Under the pieces are notes generated by a model. It was not told the origin of the DNA and searched no databases. It was given only the letters and a program-made list of their open reading frames with translations. The position numbers were made by a program, and so were the translations under genes. A stretch of 64,000 nucleotides of DNA, from assembly GCA_025618425.1 (NCBI GenBank), contig CM046850.1, positions 8,225,749 to 8,289,748 of the forward strand, given 5' to 3'. Source of the DNA: Heliocidaris tuberculata (lineage: Eukaryota > Echinodermata > Echinoidea > Camarodonta > Echinometridae). Of the stretch, positions 36,201-42,927 are shown piece after piece. How positions within the stretch are numbered: position 1 is the stretch's first letter; the number at the start of each line of letters is the position of its first letter.

Positions 36201-39200
36201 CCATGCACGGGGTTTAGAGTGAGGCAATATATGGATTAAACATAATAGACTAATGCTAGTGAAGTGAAATAACTGAGGAGAAGATGACAAAACAGGCACT
36301 GAAAATATGTGAGATGTTATGGGACATCGTCTGCTTGTGCAATTAACGTCCTCCCTTTGACGTCACACATTTCAGCGGTTTTCGGAGAGCTGTTCAGGTG
36401 CTATGTCGGGGCTGTATTTTAGCAATTTGTAATTGATAATAATCATTACTTCGAATGTTTGCAAGTGTCGAATTTTGACAAACTTGTCCGGTCTAAGCTT
36501 CACCTACGCAAAAATGAAAATTAAGTCAGTTTTAAAAATCAATGAATATCTACTTTAAGCTGACTGACGTGAATTTCATCCCGATTTGCAAAGAGTGATA
36601 ATATCACCAAAAATAAAGGAAAATTACTCATTCTTTTTGGCGAACGTAAATGATAATCTCGTTGCTCAGTCACACCAAAAGTTTGGCGCATTGAACGCGT
36701 CGCATTGCGCGTATTTGCGGGATGCGTAGCTTAGCTTTAGGACCTGCGTAGCTTTAGGACCCCTGACCATACACATCGATGTAGTCTGGATGACCACGCC
36801 CACATGTCACTCTCACTATATGCGCCATGTGCTTCGACTGTCCAATTCCAAAGCTATGGTCCAAAGTCCAAATATCAGTCCATTCATCAGCCAATAGCAA
36901 ACGAGAGTTTGCTGTTCACTGAGGCCGCGCGCTCTGCATAGAGAGACGGCGGTGTAATGTTACACCCAGCTGGGCGCCAACCGTCTGACAGGCTATGATC
37001 TTTGATGTGAATTAATTTGTAAACAAACTGCCCATGTGCTTTGATAAGGAATGTCATTGTTTTGCTTCTGCCACATAACTTGTTGGAAATTTGAGCTGAT
37101 GAAAACGAAAGTCAGGAGGAAAGCAATCGAGATATAAAGAAGGATTGTTGAGAGGGAGAGAGACTCAAAGAAAGATGCGAAGAAAAGAAAAGAAAGTACG
37201 GAAACTAAGTGAAATCATGAAATCGGTAATTTAAGAGACAAGATTTGGGATAGAAGAAATGTTACTGGAAAGAATAAATGGAAAAATAAATAGAATTAAA
37301 AGGGGACAGAACTGTAACAGGTTTAATCAAGAGTTTTTCTTCTTTCCATCATAATATGTATCAACTTTATATCATAGCATACGGTAAATACATGTCATGT
37401 GTATCAATTCTTTCTTTTTCTCTTCCTCCCGATATACTACTAAGTACTAGAATTTTGAGAAGGGAAACGGGGAGAGGGGAAGAAAGAAAAAAATCAGAGA
37501 GTGACTATCAATTTTATCTTCATGTTTATTGATTAGCTCATCTTGCTAATAAACTTGAATTTTCCGCCTATCAGGAAGTGATTTGGCGATGGAATTACTC
37601 TTTCAAATCTCCGCTGTAAACTAGGCTAAATAAACTCCAGTTCAAACTCCAGTTCAAACATCGATAACATCACTAACTTTCATCATCAGGTAGTAGTTCC
37701 CTGCTCTATCTTACACATTGACATAACATACACTTTTATCATGAACAAAATACATGTACACAGAGTGCCCTCTTGACCTCTTCTGTCACACATTCTCGAT
37801 CTCTCTCATGTCACAGGTCAACAAACTTTATCGACTGTAAGCCTTTTGATCTGATCTGCTGCCGGTGCAGTGCATGGGTCGCCAATGGCCATGCCCATGC
37901 GGTCACTAAACTTTAATTTATTCCGAGATTAACTCCGCCCACATATCGAGAGAAACTTCCTGATTGGTCACTAAATTGATTGCCCTGCATACATGCAGGA
38001 TAGGACTAGACTGCAGGTGCATGTTTGTGTGTATATATACGTGTATTTGCAGTGCTGCATATATAGTGGCCATATGTGCTTGAATGCACTGCAGATAAAT
38101 AGATCGAGCTACACTTACGCAATCGGAGGCATTTATTTAGTTATTTTGACAGATTCATTATGATAAAAGACGAAGAATAATGAGCTATTTCAAGACCTTT
38201 ACACTATCTCTTTCTGTTACCGAGTTGACCCAATTAATTGCCACAGCCCGGACCGGAATTGGTCCGGCCCGGACAGCTCAGTCTGGCGGACTAAAGACCG
38301 GCATGCGTTCCTGGCTACAGCACTATACAGGTACATGTTTTAAATTACAGAATTTTCATGATTTGTATCCAACAGGTTCAATGTTGAGTACTCGTTAGGG
38401 ATAACAACATGAATACAGCTATACCTCATTCAATTAAAGGCATTGATTAACTTTGCCCAGGATTGAAAAAAAAAATCACTGTTCCAGCTAATGCTGTAAT
38501 CATAATAGCTCAGACAGGAATCGCCTGAGTTTTATAAGCTGATCGGTCGTTTATATATCAAGATATTTACGATTGAACATTGATGTCGGGATAGAGTACC
38601 ACCGAACCCTAAAGAACTCTTACGGTTGGCATACCTCGCTCTATCACAGAATACCGTACGGGCTGGAAACCGGCTCTGAAATCGCCAAGCGCTGGTGCTT
38701 GGTTTTTGTGGCTGCAGCGCAGCGAAGAAGCCGAGCGACTTGCGCTAGCGATTGATCGCGATTTTCTCTTTTTTAGGATAGTAAACGGGTTCCATTTTCT
38801 CTCATACTTTCAAATATCCTTAATTATATATGTAGTTAGAGGACTGCACACAATTCACTGGCATTTGAGCTGATTTTACAATTTTTCACAAAGTTAATCA
38901 ATCACTTTAAAGAGAAGATTAAGTTCTGGGAAAGGTGAAAAATAATTTGTGAGCTTTCTCATTCCTTTGAATGTCAGTTTGGAAGAACATCATGTAGAAA
39001 TGTCCCCTGAAAGAGGATTGCTCATCAATTGTATTCATATTTGAAATATGACTAGAAATAGATGAAATGTTCGGGGCGAAAATTCTTGCCACTTTTGTGT
39101 GTGCATTTCCATATACCCATTTCTGTGTGCCATGCATGTGCTTTTCAGTGAAATTGGGTCAATTTTTCATAACTTTGATGATTCCAAAACCTCAGAGAAT

Positions 39201-41377
39201 ACACCAATTCTTATGGAAACGGATCAACCTTTCCTAATTGCTTTCAGACAGTTTCTTTCACAATGTAATCGATCCCATGATCAGAACTCAACTTTATCTT
39301 TAAACTTTGCTTAATACCTAGGCTTTTTGTAAGTTCTGCTGTTCCATTTTATAAACACAAAATGAACTGAAACATTCTTTATGGATTACAATAATATAAT
39401 GTTATATGATTCATTTTCTAATATATTGTTGTATGAATTATGAATATGATTATTTGCTTCAACAGTACTTTTCTTTAGATCAGAATCTACTTAGTGTAAA
39501 AAAAAAGACATTTGACATTTTGATCATTAATAACTCAAAAGTTATAAATTGTATCCGACTGACGTTTTCATTGTAAATTTGAAGGATATCAAATTTATTG
39601 GGAGTAAGTTTTGGAAAATTTCTTTGTATGCTCTTCTTAATACAACGCTTGGAATATTCAATTAGATTTTCAATTTTTGAAAAACCACGGCCACAAAATT
39701 TGTGCATATCACTAATTAATTCAGAGTACAACAATCACCATTGTGTATTGTAGCTAAAATTCCAGAGCACCTCTTTCATCCGCGAGTCTGATCATGAATC
39801 ATTAATGAAAAGTTCTGGAGAGCAAAAGTTAAACAGAAATGACAGGTGCAAAATCACAATAGTATTGTTTTGTTCTGAATTAATTAGCGATAATACGCAC
39901 ATATTTTGTGCCCTCGATTCTTCAACAAGTGAAAAGTCAATATTTTTTTAAAATTCAGATTATTATTTTACAAATATTATTCAAGAAAATTTCATAGAAC
40001 TTACTCCGAATAAATTTGACATGATTCAACTTTTCAATGTGAAAACCTCAACGTGCCAATTTTTGGGGGGCACCTAGTATGAAATCATATTTCACTAAAT
40101 TATATCAAATACAATACAGTGCATGTGACTCTAAGCAGGATTGAGTCAATTTATCATTTTGGTGATTCAAAAACCTTACAGCATACATTTACATCAATTC
40201 TTTTGTGCTATATACATGTAATCAGCCTTTCCCAATTGCTTTGAGAGTTTCTTTCACAATTCAATCTCATGACCAGAACTCAACTTTATCTTTAAAATTA
40301 CATGCAAACAGAAAAGGTGTAAAAAACTGTTGACTGATGTTCACTGATGGATTACCATCAATGAACTATGTACAAAGATATACAAATGTCGGAAGTTCTA
40401 CCATGACAACTTACATACATTACAATATGTCATGTAATGTAGATATTGAACTTCAATTATTCAAACAAGGTAAAAATATGAGCCCTGTTTCAATGGCCAT
40501 ATTCTGACAAATTAAATTTGTTCCAAAAAGAGAAAAGAGAATCCTGGGCCCTGTTTCATAAAATTTGTTATCAGTAACAACTGCCACGTTTCTATGACGA
40601 TTTGCTCTTAGCCAATCCGATGCAAGGATTTCAGTAGCTCATAACAGTCACTGCAACTTGTTATCAATTGATAACAAGTTTTATGAAACGGGACCCTGGT
40701 CATTCAAGCAAGCGGGTAATAAAGAAGAATTAATGACAATACTTACATCTTTGATCTGATTTTGTAGAGCAGCTGGATTATCATAGCAAAAGTAGCTACC
40801 TATTAAAAAAAAAAAGAGAATAAAAAAATTTGAATCAATGTTAAACAAAATTAGCAAAATAAATCACAAATCTTAAATATTTTCCCAAATCACAAAAATC
40901 TACATCTGTCTTACAATTTTTTTTTCATGAATAATTTAAGAACATTAAGAAAAACAAATGTATTAATTAGACATTTCTAATGTTTCATAAAACGTTACAA
41001 GTTTTACAACTGAATTCATTATACTTTTTTACATACAGGTGTATGTTGTAAGAATATCTAAGTAAAGAAAAAAGTTTGCACAAAATATAACATACTGTAT
41101 GTACATGTAGGTACATGTTTCCTGCCAGGTTAATTTCATTACCTGAACTGAAAATGCCAAATTATTATTTTTTACACTTGTAGACTCTAGAACAGACTTC
41201 GTCAAACATCAAACTTCTTCAAACATCAAACTTGCAAGGTATTAAAAAAAAAGAGTAAAATATAGCTTTGTTGGATACACCAGCCAGAGTTAGAATTTGA
41301 CTCAGCAATGGGTTGAATGTTTGAAAGGTAAATACAAGAATTGGATCTATGATTCAGAATTAAATCTTAAAAGTAGA

Positions 41378-41461
<84 letters not shown>

Positions 41462-42147
41462 GTTTTTTATAAAGCGCCTACCAGTTACAAAGTAACCAAC
41501 CAAAGCACTTACAGTACAACTAATAAGTACAATATCATGATATTGATGGTTAAACACTGAAATTAAAATTCTTATTTCATCATTTAATGTTGAAATAATG
41601 TGATTCTTGAAGTCTGTTTTAACAAGAACACAAATTAATTTTCTCTTTCTCAATCTCACATCATACAGTTGGACTTGGACACAGTCACAGGCTACATCAT
41701 GTTCGTTATTTATTATATTATCATGTTCACTTGTCTAAAAATGTGACATGCTGTTGCACATATTTTAATTCTTTGATTTCAGGAGATTAAGAAGTCAAAA
41801 TAGTTGCCTACCAAAACATCAGATTTTACAAAGTCCATGGTTAACACTAAAACAGTCATGGTAATCTAATACTTGTATAGTCTAGTTAAGCTTCTTCTAC
41901 TTGAGAAGTTGAGTAGTAGTACTTCTAAGCTCTTTAAAAATGATCATGATCTATTCTTACCAAAACTTAAGAAACAAATAAAAATTAGAATGAGGTATCT
42001 ATGAAGAGCTCGTCTAGGATCACAACAAACTGTTGCTCCACAGCCAGTGAGTTCAACATCATCATCATCATCATTTTCTTGAATTTGATTCCGATCTGGT
42101 CTTCCACTGAGCAGTGGTCCGTTCACATCCCCGTTGTTTTCTGCCAT
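17215..42147 (-). CDS. MFSD1: MFSD1 gene, complete, 13 coding exons (span)
   Basis: This is a 12-helix major-facilitator protein of the lysosome. MFSD1 with its partner GLMP exports dipeptides from lysosomes (family knowledge). Joined exons total 1425 nt: 474 residues plus stop, against about 465 in human, and every junction keeps phase. In order: an acidic cytosolic N-terminus with a dileucine (PLL, residues 11-13) suited to lysosomal sorting and an Asp run (26-30); helix 1; the [12 protein letters not shown] block; MFS motif-A-like [12 protein letters not shown] (about 107-118) and its second-half echo [10 protein letters not shown]; and the LACALWP and [10 protein letters not shown] blocks. 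The start is the ATG at 42147 (context accaaggATGG). The neighbour RNASEH2B is head-to-head. Introns are crowded with repeats, and exon 10 has a tandemly duplicated end. Confidence 0.93.
17480..17645 (-). repeat. tRNA-derived SINE fragment
   Basis: Read on the minus strand it carries a B-box-like GGATCAAATCC, then CACTAATGCCCTTCGGCAAG and CCACTCTCCACCCAGGTG. These resemble the body of widespread tRNA-derived marine SINEs. Related pieces lie at 17735-17805 and 18860-18955 in the same intron. Confidence 0.5.
17813..18865 (-). mobile_element. piggyBac-like MITE, interrupted copy
   Basis: The left piece (17813-17874) begins CCCTTTCGAGACAATGGACC. The right piece (18530-18865) resumes at ACCAGATGCATGAGTAG, exactly where uninterrupted copies at 45.3 and 51.4 kb continue. 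Its outer TTAA sites have decayed. A separate element is inserted between the pieces. Confidence 0.8.
17875..18529. mobile_element. nested element with about 157-bp tandem units
   Basis: Inserted in the piggyBac-like copy. It starts near GGTGATTAATACCCCC with a run of 22 C (17901-17922) and ends GTTTGGTGGGGGTAT, giving inverted ends. Inside are about 3.5 units of 155-160 bp (marks near 17926, 18081, 18241, 18400), each with GAGCATTGCTCAAAAAATGA and TTACCATGGCAACGC. A GACCGACCGACCGACTG run precedes the right end. Confidence 0.75.
19360..19472 (-). CDS. MFSD1: MFSD1 coding exon 12
   Basis: Residues 399-435 plus split codons: [20 protein letters not shown], then [27 protein letters not shown] is nearly invariant in MFSD1. 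The donor is read as TGTA|gtaagt. A shorter alternative at TCTAT|gtagta would break the phase with exon 13. Just 6 bp before its acceptor begins a 1.1-kb purine/pyrimidine minisatellite. Confidence 0.9.
19479..20600. repeat. 107-bp purine-rich minisatellite
   Basis: About nine tandem units of 107 bp on the plus strand, each holding GGCAGAATGAGAGGGGGAGA, a GATAGCGAGATAAAGAG block and ATTAAGTAAGAAAG. TTAAGTA recurs at 19684, 19791 and 19898. On the MFSD1 sense strand it is one giant polypyrimidine tract immediately upstream of exon 12. The reading frames inside it are compositional. Confidence 0.92.
20991..21153. mobile_element. pogo/Tigger-like MITE
   Basis: The ends CAGTGGAAACTCAGTATAAC and TTATACCGAGTTTCCACTG are inverted, with TA on both sides (20989-20990 and 21154-21155). 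That pattern fits the Tc1/mariner-pogo group. The interior is rich in CTTGTTATAxCA. It lies 49 bp inside the intron after exon 11. Confidence 0.75.
21202..21299 (-). CDS. MFSD1: MFSD1 coding exon 11
   Basis: Residues 366-397: [20 protein letters not shown], then [12 protein letters not shown]. The LACALWP and PEHQLGT blocks are diagnostic of MFSD1 (helix 10 region). Enters in phase 0, leaves with two bases of a Phe codon, donor TT|gtaagt. Confidence 0.93.
21833..21992. mobile_element. second copy of the GAAACCTGTAT repeat
   Basis: Matches the element at 13446-13662: GAAACCTGTATATAAAGTC, AGGGAGACAAGA, CATACAGGTTTCAATGAGA. Lies in MFSD1 intron 10. Confidence 0.6.
22054..22283. repeat. 115-bp tandem duplication covering exon 10 end
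   Basis: Two adjacent units, about 22054-22168 and 22169-22283, share ATACATGGGACTAAGG and GCAAAAGGAGTGATG at an offset of 115 bp. The second unit holds the true end of exon 10 with its donor. The first is a decayed copy in which the donor region reads GCAGGATCC instead of GTAGGTGCC on the sense strand. Confidence 0.85.
22229..22385 (-). CDS. MFSD1: MFSD1 coding exon 10
   Basis: Residues 314-365: [20 protein letters not shown], then [12 protein letters not shown] and [13 protein letters not shown], ending in Met. [10 protein letters not shown] is the second-half copy of MFS motif A in the loop after helix 8. Acceptor ttttttcag; donor ATG|gtaggt. Confidence 0.94.
22771..23153. mobile_element. 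Harbinger-like MITE beside exon 9 donor
   Basis: The ends AGCCCATCGCACACTATAC and GTATAGTGTGCGGTAGGCT are inverted and flanked by TTA on both sides (22768-22770, 23154-23156), a 3-bp duplication of the PIF/Harbinger type. Interior 340 bp, non-coding. The right duplication covers intron positions +6 to +8 after exon 9. Confidence 0.75.
23162..23218 (-). CDS. MFSD1: MFSD1 coding exon 9
   Basis: Residues 295-312: [18 protein letters not shown], matching human VFFTEKFGFSSQAASAIN. Short exon (57 nt) with split codons at both ends; acceptor atttttacag, donor AG|gtaagt. The loop before helix 8. Confidence 0.92.
23476..23905 (-). pseudogene. RPL7: RPL7 processed pseudogene, 5' truncated
   Basis: The C-terminal half of ribosomal protein L7, without introns, in MFSD1 intron 8. 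The intact-looking part (to the stop at 23501-23503) reads [29 protein letters not shown] and [14 protein letters not shown], clear RPL7 landmarks. Further 5' the reading shifts frame at least twice and has in-frame stops: a VWLNKA piece, then [10 protein letters not shown], then GYPNLKS, then ELI, stop, KRGFAKV, stop. After the stop, 18 bp of likely 3' UTR are followed by nine A, a poly(A) remnant. Loss of the 5' half and the tail point to LINE-mediated retroposition. It is not expected to make protein. Confidence 0.92.
23981..24092 (-). CDS. MFSD1: MFSD1 coding exon 8
   Basis: Residues 258-293: [20 protein letters not shown], then [16 protein letters not shown]. Matches the human EVIKLTDVKDFSLPLWLIFI block and helix 7. 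Acceptor cttttcag; donor AT|gtgagt. Confidence 0.94.
24207..24237. repeat. run of 31 G
   Basis: An uninterrupted G run followed by GCAG and a C13 run, in MFSD1 intron 7. It may form quadruplex structure and its true length is uncertain in any assembly. Confidence 0.85.
24540..24638 (-). CDS. MFSD1: MFSD1 coding exon 7
   Basis: Residues 225-256: [20 protein letters not shown], then [12 protein letters not shown]. Corresponds to helix 6 and the start of the central cytosolic loop (human YLDQRAERIL). Donor G|gtgagt. Confidence 0.92.
24719..24835. mobile_element. GGGCCC-type foldback, half copy
   Basis: GGGCACCTGTTTCATAAAAC starts it, and CAGCCAATCAAATGCAGCAA follows inside. The matching right end is missing. 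Confidence 0.6.
24973..25069 (-). CDS. MFSD1: MFSD1 coding exon 6
   Basis: Residues 192-223: [20 protein letters not shown], then [18 protein letters not shown] is the conserved core (human GSTVNMN). The middle is more divergent than other exons, as expected for a lumenal loop. Confidence 0.9.
25153..25491. mobile_element. MITE with AAAGG-AAATCCAA ends
   Basis: Shorter relative of the element at 31034-31621: AAAGGAAAATCCAAACTT at one end and AAGGTTGGATTGCCATTTAA at the other, with GTGAAAGTTTGATCAAAATC inside. Confidence 0.7.
25780..26720. repeat. pyrimidine-rich tract with 108-bp tandem units
   Basis: C/T-rich on the plus strand. From about 26180 to 26700 it forms 4-5 units of 108-109 bp (CTCTCGATCTCTTCTCTCCC near 26281, 26389, 26498, 26606). 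On the MFSD1 sense strand it is purine-rich and begins about 15 bp after the exon 5 donor. The large Ser/Leu/Pro frames here are compositional. Confidence 0.9.
26737..26845 (-). CDS. MFSD1: MFSD1 coding exon 5
   Basis: Residues 156-191: [20 protein letters not shown], then [16 protein letters not shown]. Human has [25 protein letters not shown] here, so the match is strong (helices 4 and 5). Acceptor ttttttctag; donor GTG|gttagt, a weaker 5' splice site than its neighbours. Confidence 0.95.
27318..27428 (-). CDS. MFSD1: MFSD1 coding exon 4
   Basis: Residues 119-154: [20 protein letters not shown], then [16 protein letters not shown]. Codes helix 3 and the start of helix 4 with the MFS-typical GRF motif. 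Acceptor ttctgcag; donor GG|gtaagt. Confidence 0.94.
28028..28187. repeat. 160-bp palindrome (foldback)
   Basis: Arms at 28028-28089 and 28121-28187 are near-perfect inverted copies: TTAATACATGGTTGGGAGTG on the left, CACAACCATGTATTAA on the right, each with GGTTTTTATCGTGGTGT or its complement. The loop is about 30 bp. Just beyond (28189-28360) are inverted TTTTATAAAACGGGT and ACCCGTTTTATAA motifs, so it may be the core of a larger element. Confidence 0.85.
28779..28953. mobile_element. pogo/Tigger-like MITE, second copy
   Basis: The ends CAGTAAAACCTCATTATAA and TTATAACAAGGTTCTACTG are flanked by TA on both sides. The CAGTxxAACCTCxTTATAA terminus is a classic pogo-group pattern. In MFSD1 intron 3. 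Confidence 0.8.
29036..29720. other. intron 3 stretch, unclassified
   Basis: AT-rich with a GC-richer start (GGGGTCGTCGGGGAAGGGC near 29050) and a tail ending TTGAATAAAGTGATGAATT (about 29370-29395). This could be the 3' end of an old retroelement. No coding signal. Confidence 0.3.
30120..30345 (-). mobile_element. LINE reverse-transcriptase fragment in MFSD1 intron 3
   Basis: The minus strand reads [20 protein letters not shown], then [20 protein letters not shown] and SDFIDDN. It matches the WKxARVTPIFKKGD and YRPISVLPxxSKIxE block at the start of CR1/jockey-like RT domains. A frameshift and an in-frame stop precede [11 protein letters not shown]. Dead fragment. Confidence 0.8.
31034..31621. 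mobile_element. 588-bp foldback MITE
   Basis: The ends AAAGGGCAATCCAACCTTGG and AAGGTTGGATTTCCCTTT are followed inward by a long imperfect second stem (GTGAAAGTTTGAAAGAAATC mirrored near 31540). The interior holds two GGGAGTTGTCCAC-like motifs in opposite orientation. A shorter relative is at 25153-25491. Confidence 0.8.
32622..32734 (-). CDS. MFSD1: MFSD1 coding exon 3
   Basis: Residues 81-117: [20 protein letters not shown], then [17 protein letters not shown]. Carries helix 2 and the MFS motif-A-like [24 protein letters not shown] is almost identical to human. Acceptor ctttccag; donor AG|gtaggg. Confidence 0.96.
32839..33048 (+). mobile_element. piggyBac-like MITE, internally deleted copy
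   Basis: TTAA (32835-32838), then CCCTTTCATGACAGGAATT. The right end has CACAAAATGTGGTCAATTG and then TTAA at 33049. The middle of the family sequence is missing. Confidence 0.8.
33435..33600. mobile_element. small foldback MITE
   Basis: AAGGATTGTATTTCCGAACA at the left is mirrored by TGTTCGGAAATACAATACCTT at the right. A central inverted pair GGTTTTCATACGC / GCGTATGAAAACC adds a second stem. Confidence 0.75.
34315..34830. mobile_element. foldback element with GAAACTTTAAGTT stems
   Basis: CTACGTTCATACGGGACTTG and TTTGAAACTTTAAGTTAACG at the left are mirrored at the right by AACTTAAAGTTTTGAAACTA and TTCGTGTGAACCTAAC. The interior is GC-richer with repeated ACTACAAG. Superfamily not assigned. 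Confidence 0.6.
35056..38325. mobile_element. hAT-like element, 3.27 kb, non-autonomous
   Basis: The terminal repeats TAGTGCTGTAGCC and GGCTACAGCACTA are perfect over 13 bp and run to about 19 bp with one mismatch. They are flanked by an identical 8-bp duplication TACAGGTA (35048-35055 and 38326-38333), the hallmark of hAT insertion. The subterminal regions are rich in CCCGG and CCGGCCCG. No transposase frame is visible on either strand. It carries a nested 1.4-kb element (35353-36763) and about 1.5 kb of unrecognised DNA. It fills much of the 8-kb MFSD1 intron 2. Confidence 0.85.
35353..36763. mobile_element. nested 1.41-kb inverted-repeat element
   Basis: The left GGGGACCTAAAGCTACGCA and right TGCGTAGCTTTAGGACCCC match over 18 of 19 bp. 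Extra internal copies of GGTCCTAAAGCTACGCA (about 35551) and of GCTTTAGGACCTGCGTA (about 36734) lie near each end. No long ORF. No clear target duplication. Superfamily unknown. Confidence 0.7.
38570..38765. other. GC-rich patch, unidentified
   Basis: About 190 bp of GC-rich, CpG-containing DNA (GCGCAGCGAAGAAGCCGAGC, CTAGCGATTGATCGCG) in an otherwise AT-rich intron. The 60-codon frame through it has no family resemblance. Confidence 0.4.
38907..39303 (-). mobile_element. TTAAAGA-type MITE copy
   Basis: TTAAAGAGAAGATTAAGTTC at the left and GAACTCAACTTTATCTTTAA at the right; inverted orientation relative to the copy at 11209-11600. Confidence 0.8.
39310..40080. repeat. probable foldback with distant arms
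   Basis: CAAATTTATTGGGAGTAAGT (about 39590) is mirrored by ACTTACTCCGAATAAATTTG (about 40000), and ACCTAG motifs occur at both outer ends. Weakly supported. Confidence 0.4.
40553..40695. mobile_element. GGGCCC-type foldback MITE
   Basis: GGGCCCTGTTTCATAAAATT and AAGTTTTATGAAACGGGACCC are inverted ends; the interior has TAGCCAATCCGATGCAAGGA and an inner ACTTGTTATCAATTGATAAC stem. Fifty bases from exon 2. Confidence 0.85.
40747..40799 (-). CDS. MFSD1: MFSD1 coding exon 2
   Basis: Residues 64-80: [17 protein letters not shown], the signature block after helix 1 (human [18 protein letters not shown]). Just 53 nt; acceptor tttaatag, donor GAT|gtaagt. Confidence 0.95.
41380..41463. repeat. (AAT)n microsatellite
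   Basis: About 27 AAT units with a single TTAT interruption, in MFSD1 intron 1. Frames across it are poly-Ile or poly-Tyr and not real. Confidence 0.95.
41961..42147 (-). CDS. MFSD1: MFSD1 coding exon 1 (start)
   Basis: Residues 1-62: [15 protein letters not shown], an acidic Asp-rich stretch, then [20 protein letters not shown] (helix 1). The start is the first ATG in frame (42145-42147), with A at -3 and G at +4; upstream the frame has only a TTG. Leu12-Leu13 in an acidic tail fits a lysosomal sorting dileucine. Confidence 0.93.
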
Positions 42148-42845
42148 CCTTGGTCTTGCCAAAATTGCTGAGAGACTACTGAGAGGTCTGAGTGACTTTT
42201 CTCTGCTCCCCGAAATTATTTTCAGAACAGAAGCTTCTGTTCTGAGTCTGACTGTTCTGATGACTGTGTCTCAGTTCCAAGTCGATTTTCTTCAGAATTC
42301 TCTGTTACTTTACAGCAACCTACTTGAAAATGCCTTGAGAGTAAAGTCTCGACCATTAACTTAGAAACGAGTCGATATTCCCTCGAGTTCGTATGAGTCT
42401 ATACACATGATACAACACGGTTTGGATTCAGAGCCAAACTAGGCCGATATACCGTACGCGAGTCACGAGTGCGATTAATTCTCACAGACAAAAACAGCTG
42501 CTGCGTCAATACATTTCCGGGAATATACTCCATACGTTTTGTTCTGCAAAATATACAACTCGGAAAATTTCCCTTTTCTATTCTTTAATATCACTTGAAA
42601 ACTCGATTCTATTATCTTTTCACGTCCATGCAACTGCCTTTGATTGGAGTAATTCAATGAATACAATCATAGGTTCACTTTTATGAACGAAACATTAATT
42701 TGTGCCTGACTAGTCGACTCGGCGCCTGGAATTGAGGTTGAGAAAACGCGCGCCTGTCTCCCCGCGCGAAATGTGAACTGTCATTTCGTGTTTCAAAGAC
42801 CAGATTTGACAGCTATTCTTGAAGAATATTCAACCTTTTCAAGCC
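42148..42845. promoter_or_regulatory. bidirectional promoter of MFSD1 and RNASEH2B
   Basis: The start codons of the two divergent genes are 698 bp apart. The interval must hold both 5' UTRs and both promoters. The half near RNASEH2B is GC- and CpG-richer (42715-42790: GGCGCC, AACGCGCGCC, CCGCGCGAAA); the half near MFSD1 is probably its 5' UTR. No TATA box stands out, as expected for broadly expressed genes. Confidence 0.75.
42764..42771 (-). promoter_or_regulatory. E2F-like site
   Basis: The minus strand reads TTTCGCGC, a full match to the E2F core, about 75 bp upstream of the RNASEH2B start. It fits S-phase expression of a replication-linked enzyme subunit. Prediction only. Confidence 0.45.
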
Positions 42846-42927
42846 ATGCCTCCAAGAAATTCGAAGAAACAGAAGGGGAAGCTCTCTGGTCGTCGTGAAA
42901 GGGACCAATGGGTGGCTATTGCTCCTG
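42846..42927 (+). CDS. RNASEH2B: RNASEH2B coding exon 1
   Basis: Residues 1-27: [18 protein letters not shown], then RDQWVAIAP. Starts at ATG 42846 (context caagccATGcc). The basic stretch could aid nuclear import. Ends in phase 1 at G|gtaatg. Intron 1 (3.4 kb) follows. Confidence 0.88.

Noticed and set aside
41297..41659. Poly-Ile and poly-Tyr frames
   Set aside because: Translations of the AAT microsatellite.
42134..42364. Plus-strand frame opposite MFSD1 exon 1
   Set aside because: It is antisense to the MFSD1 start and 5' UTR and has no family similarity.
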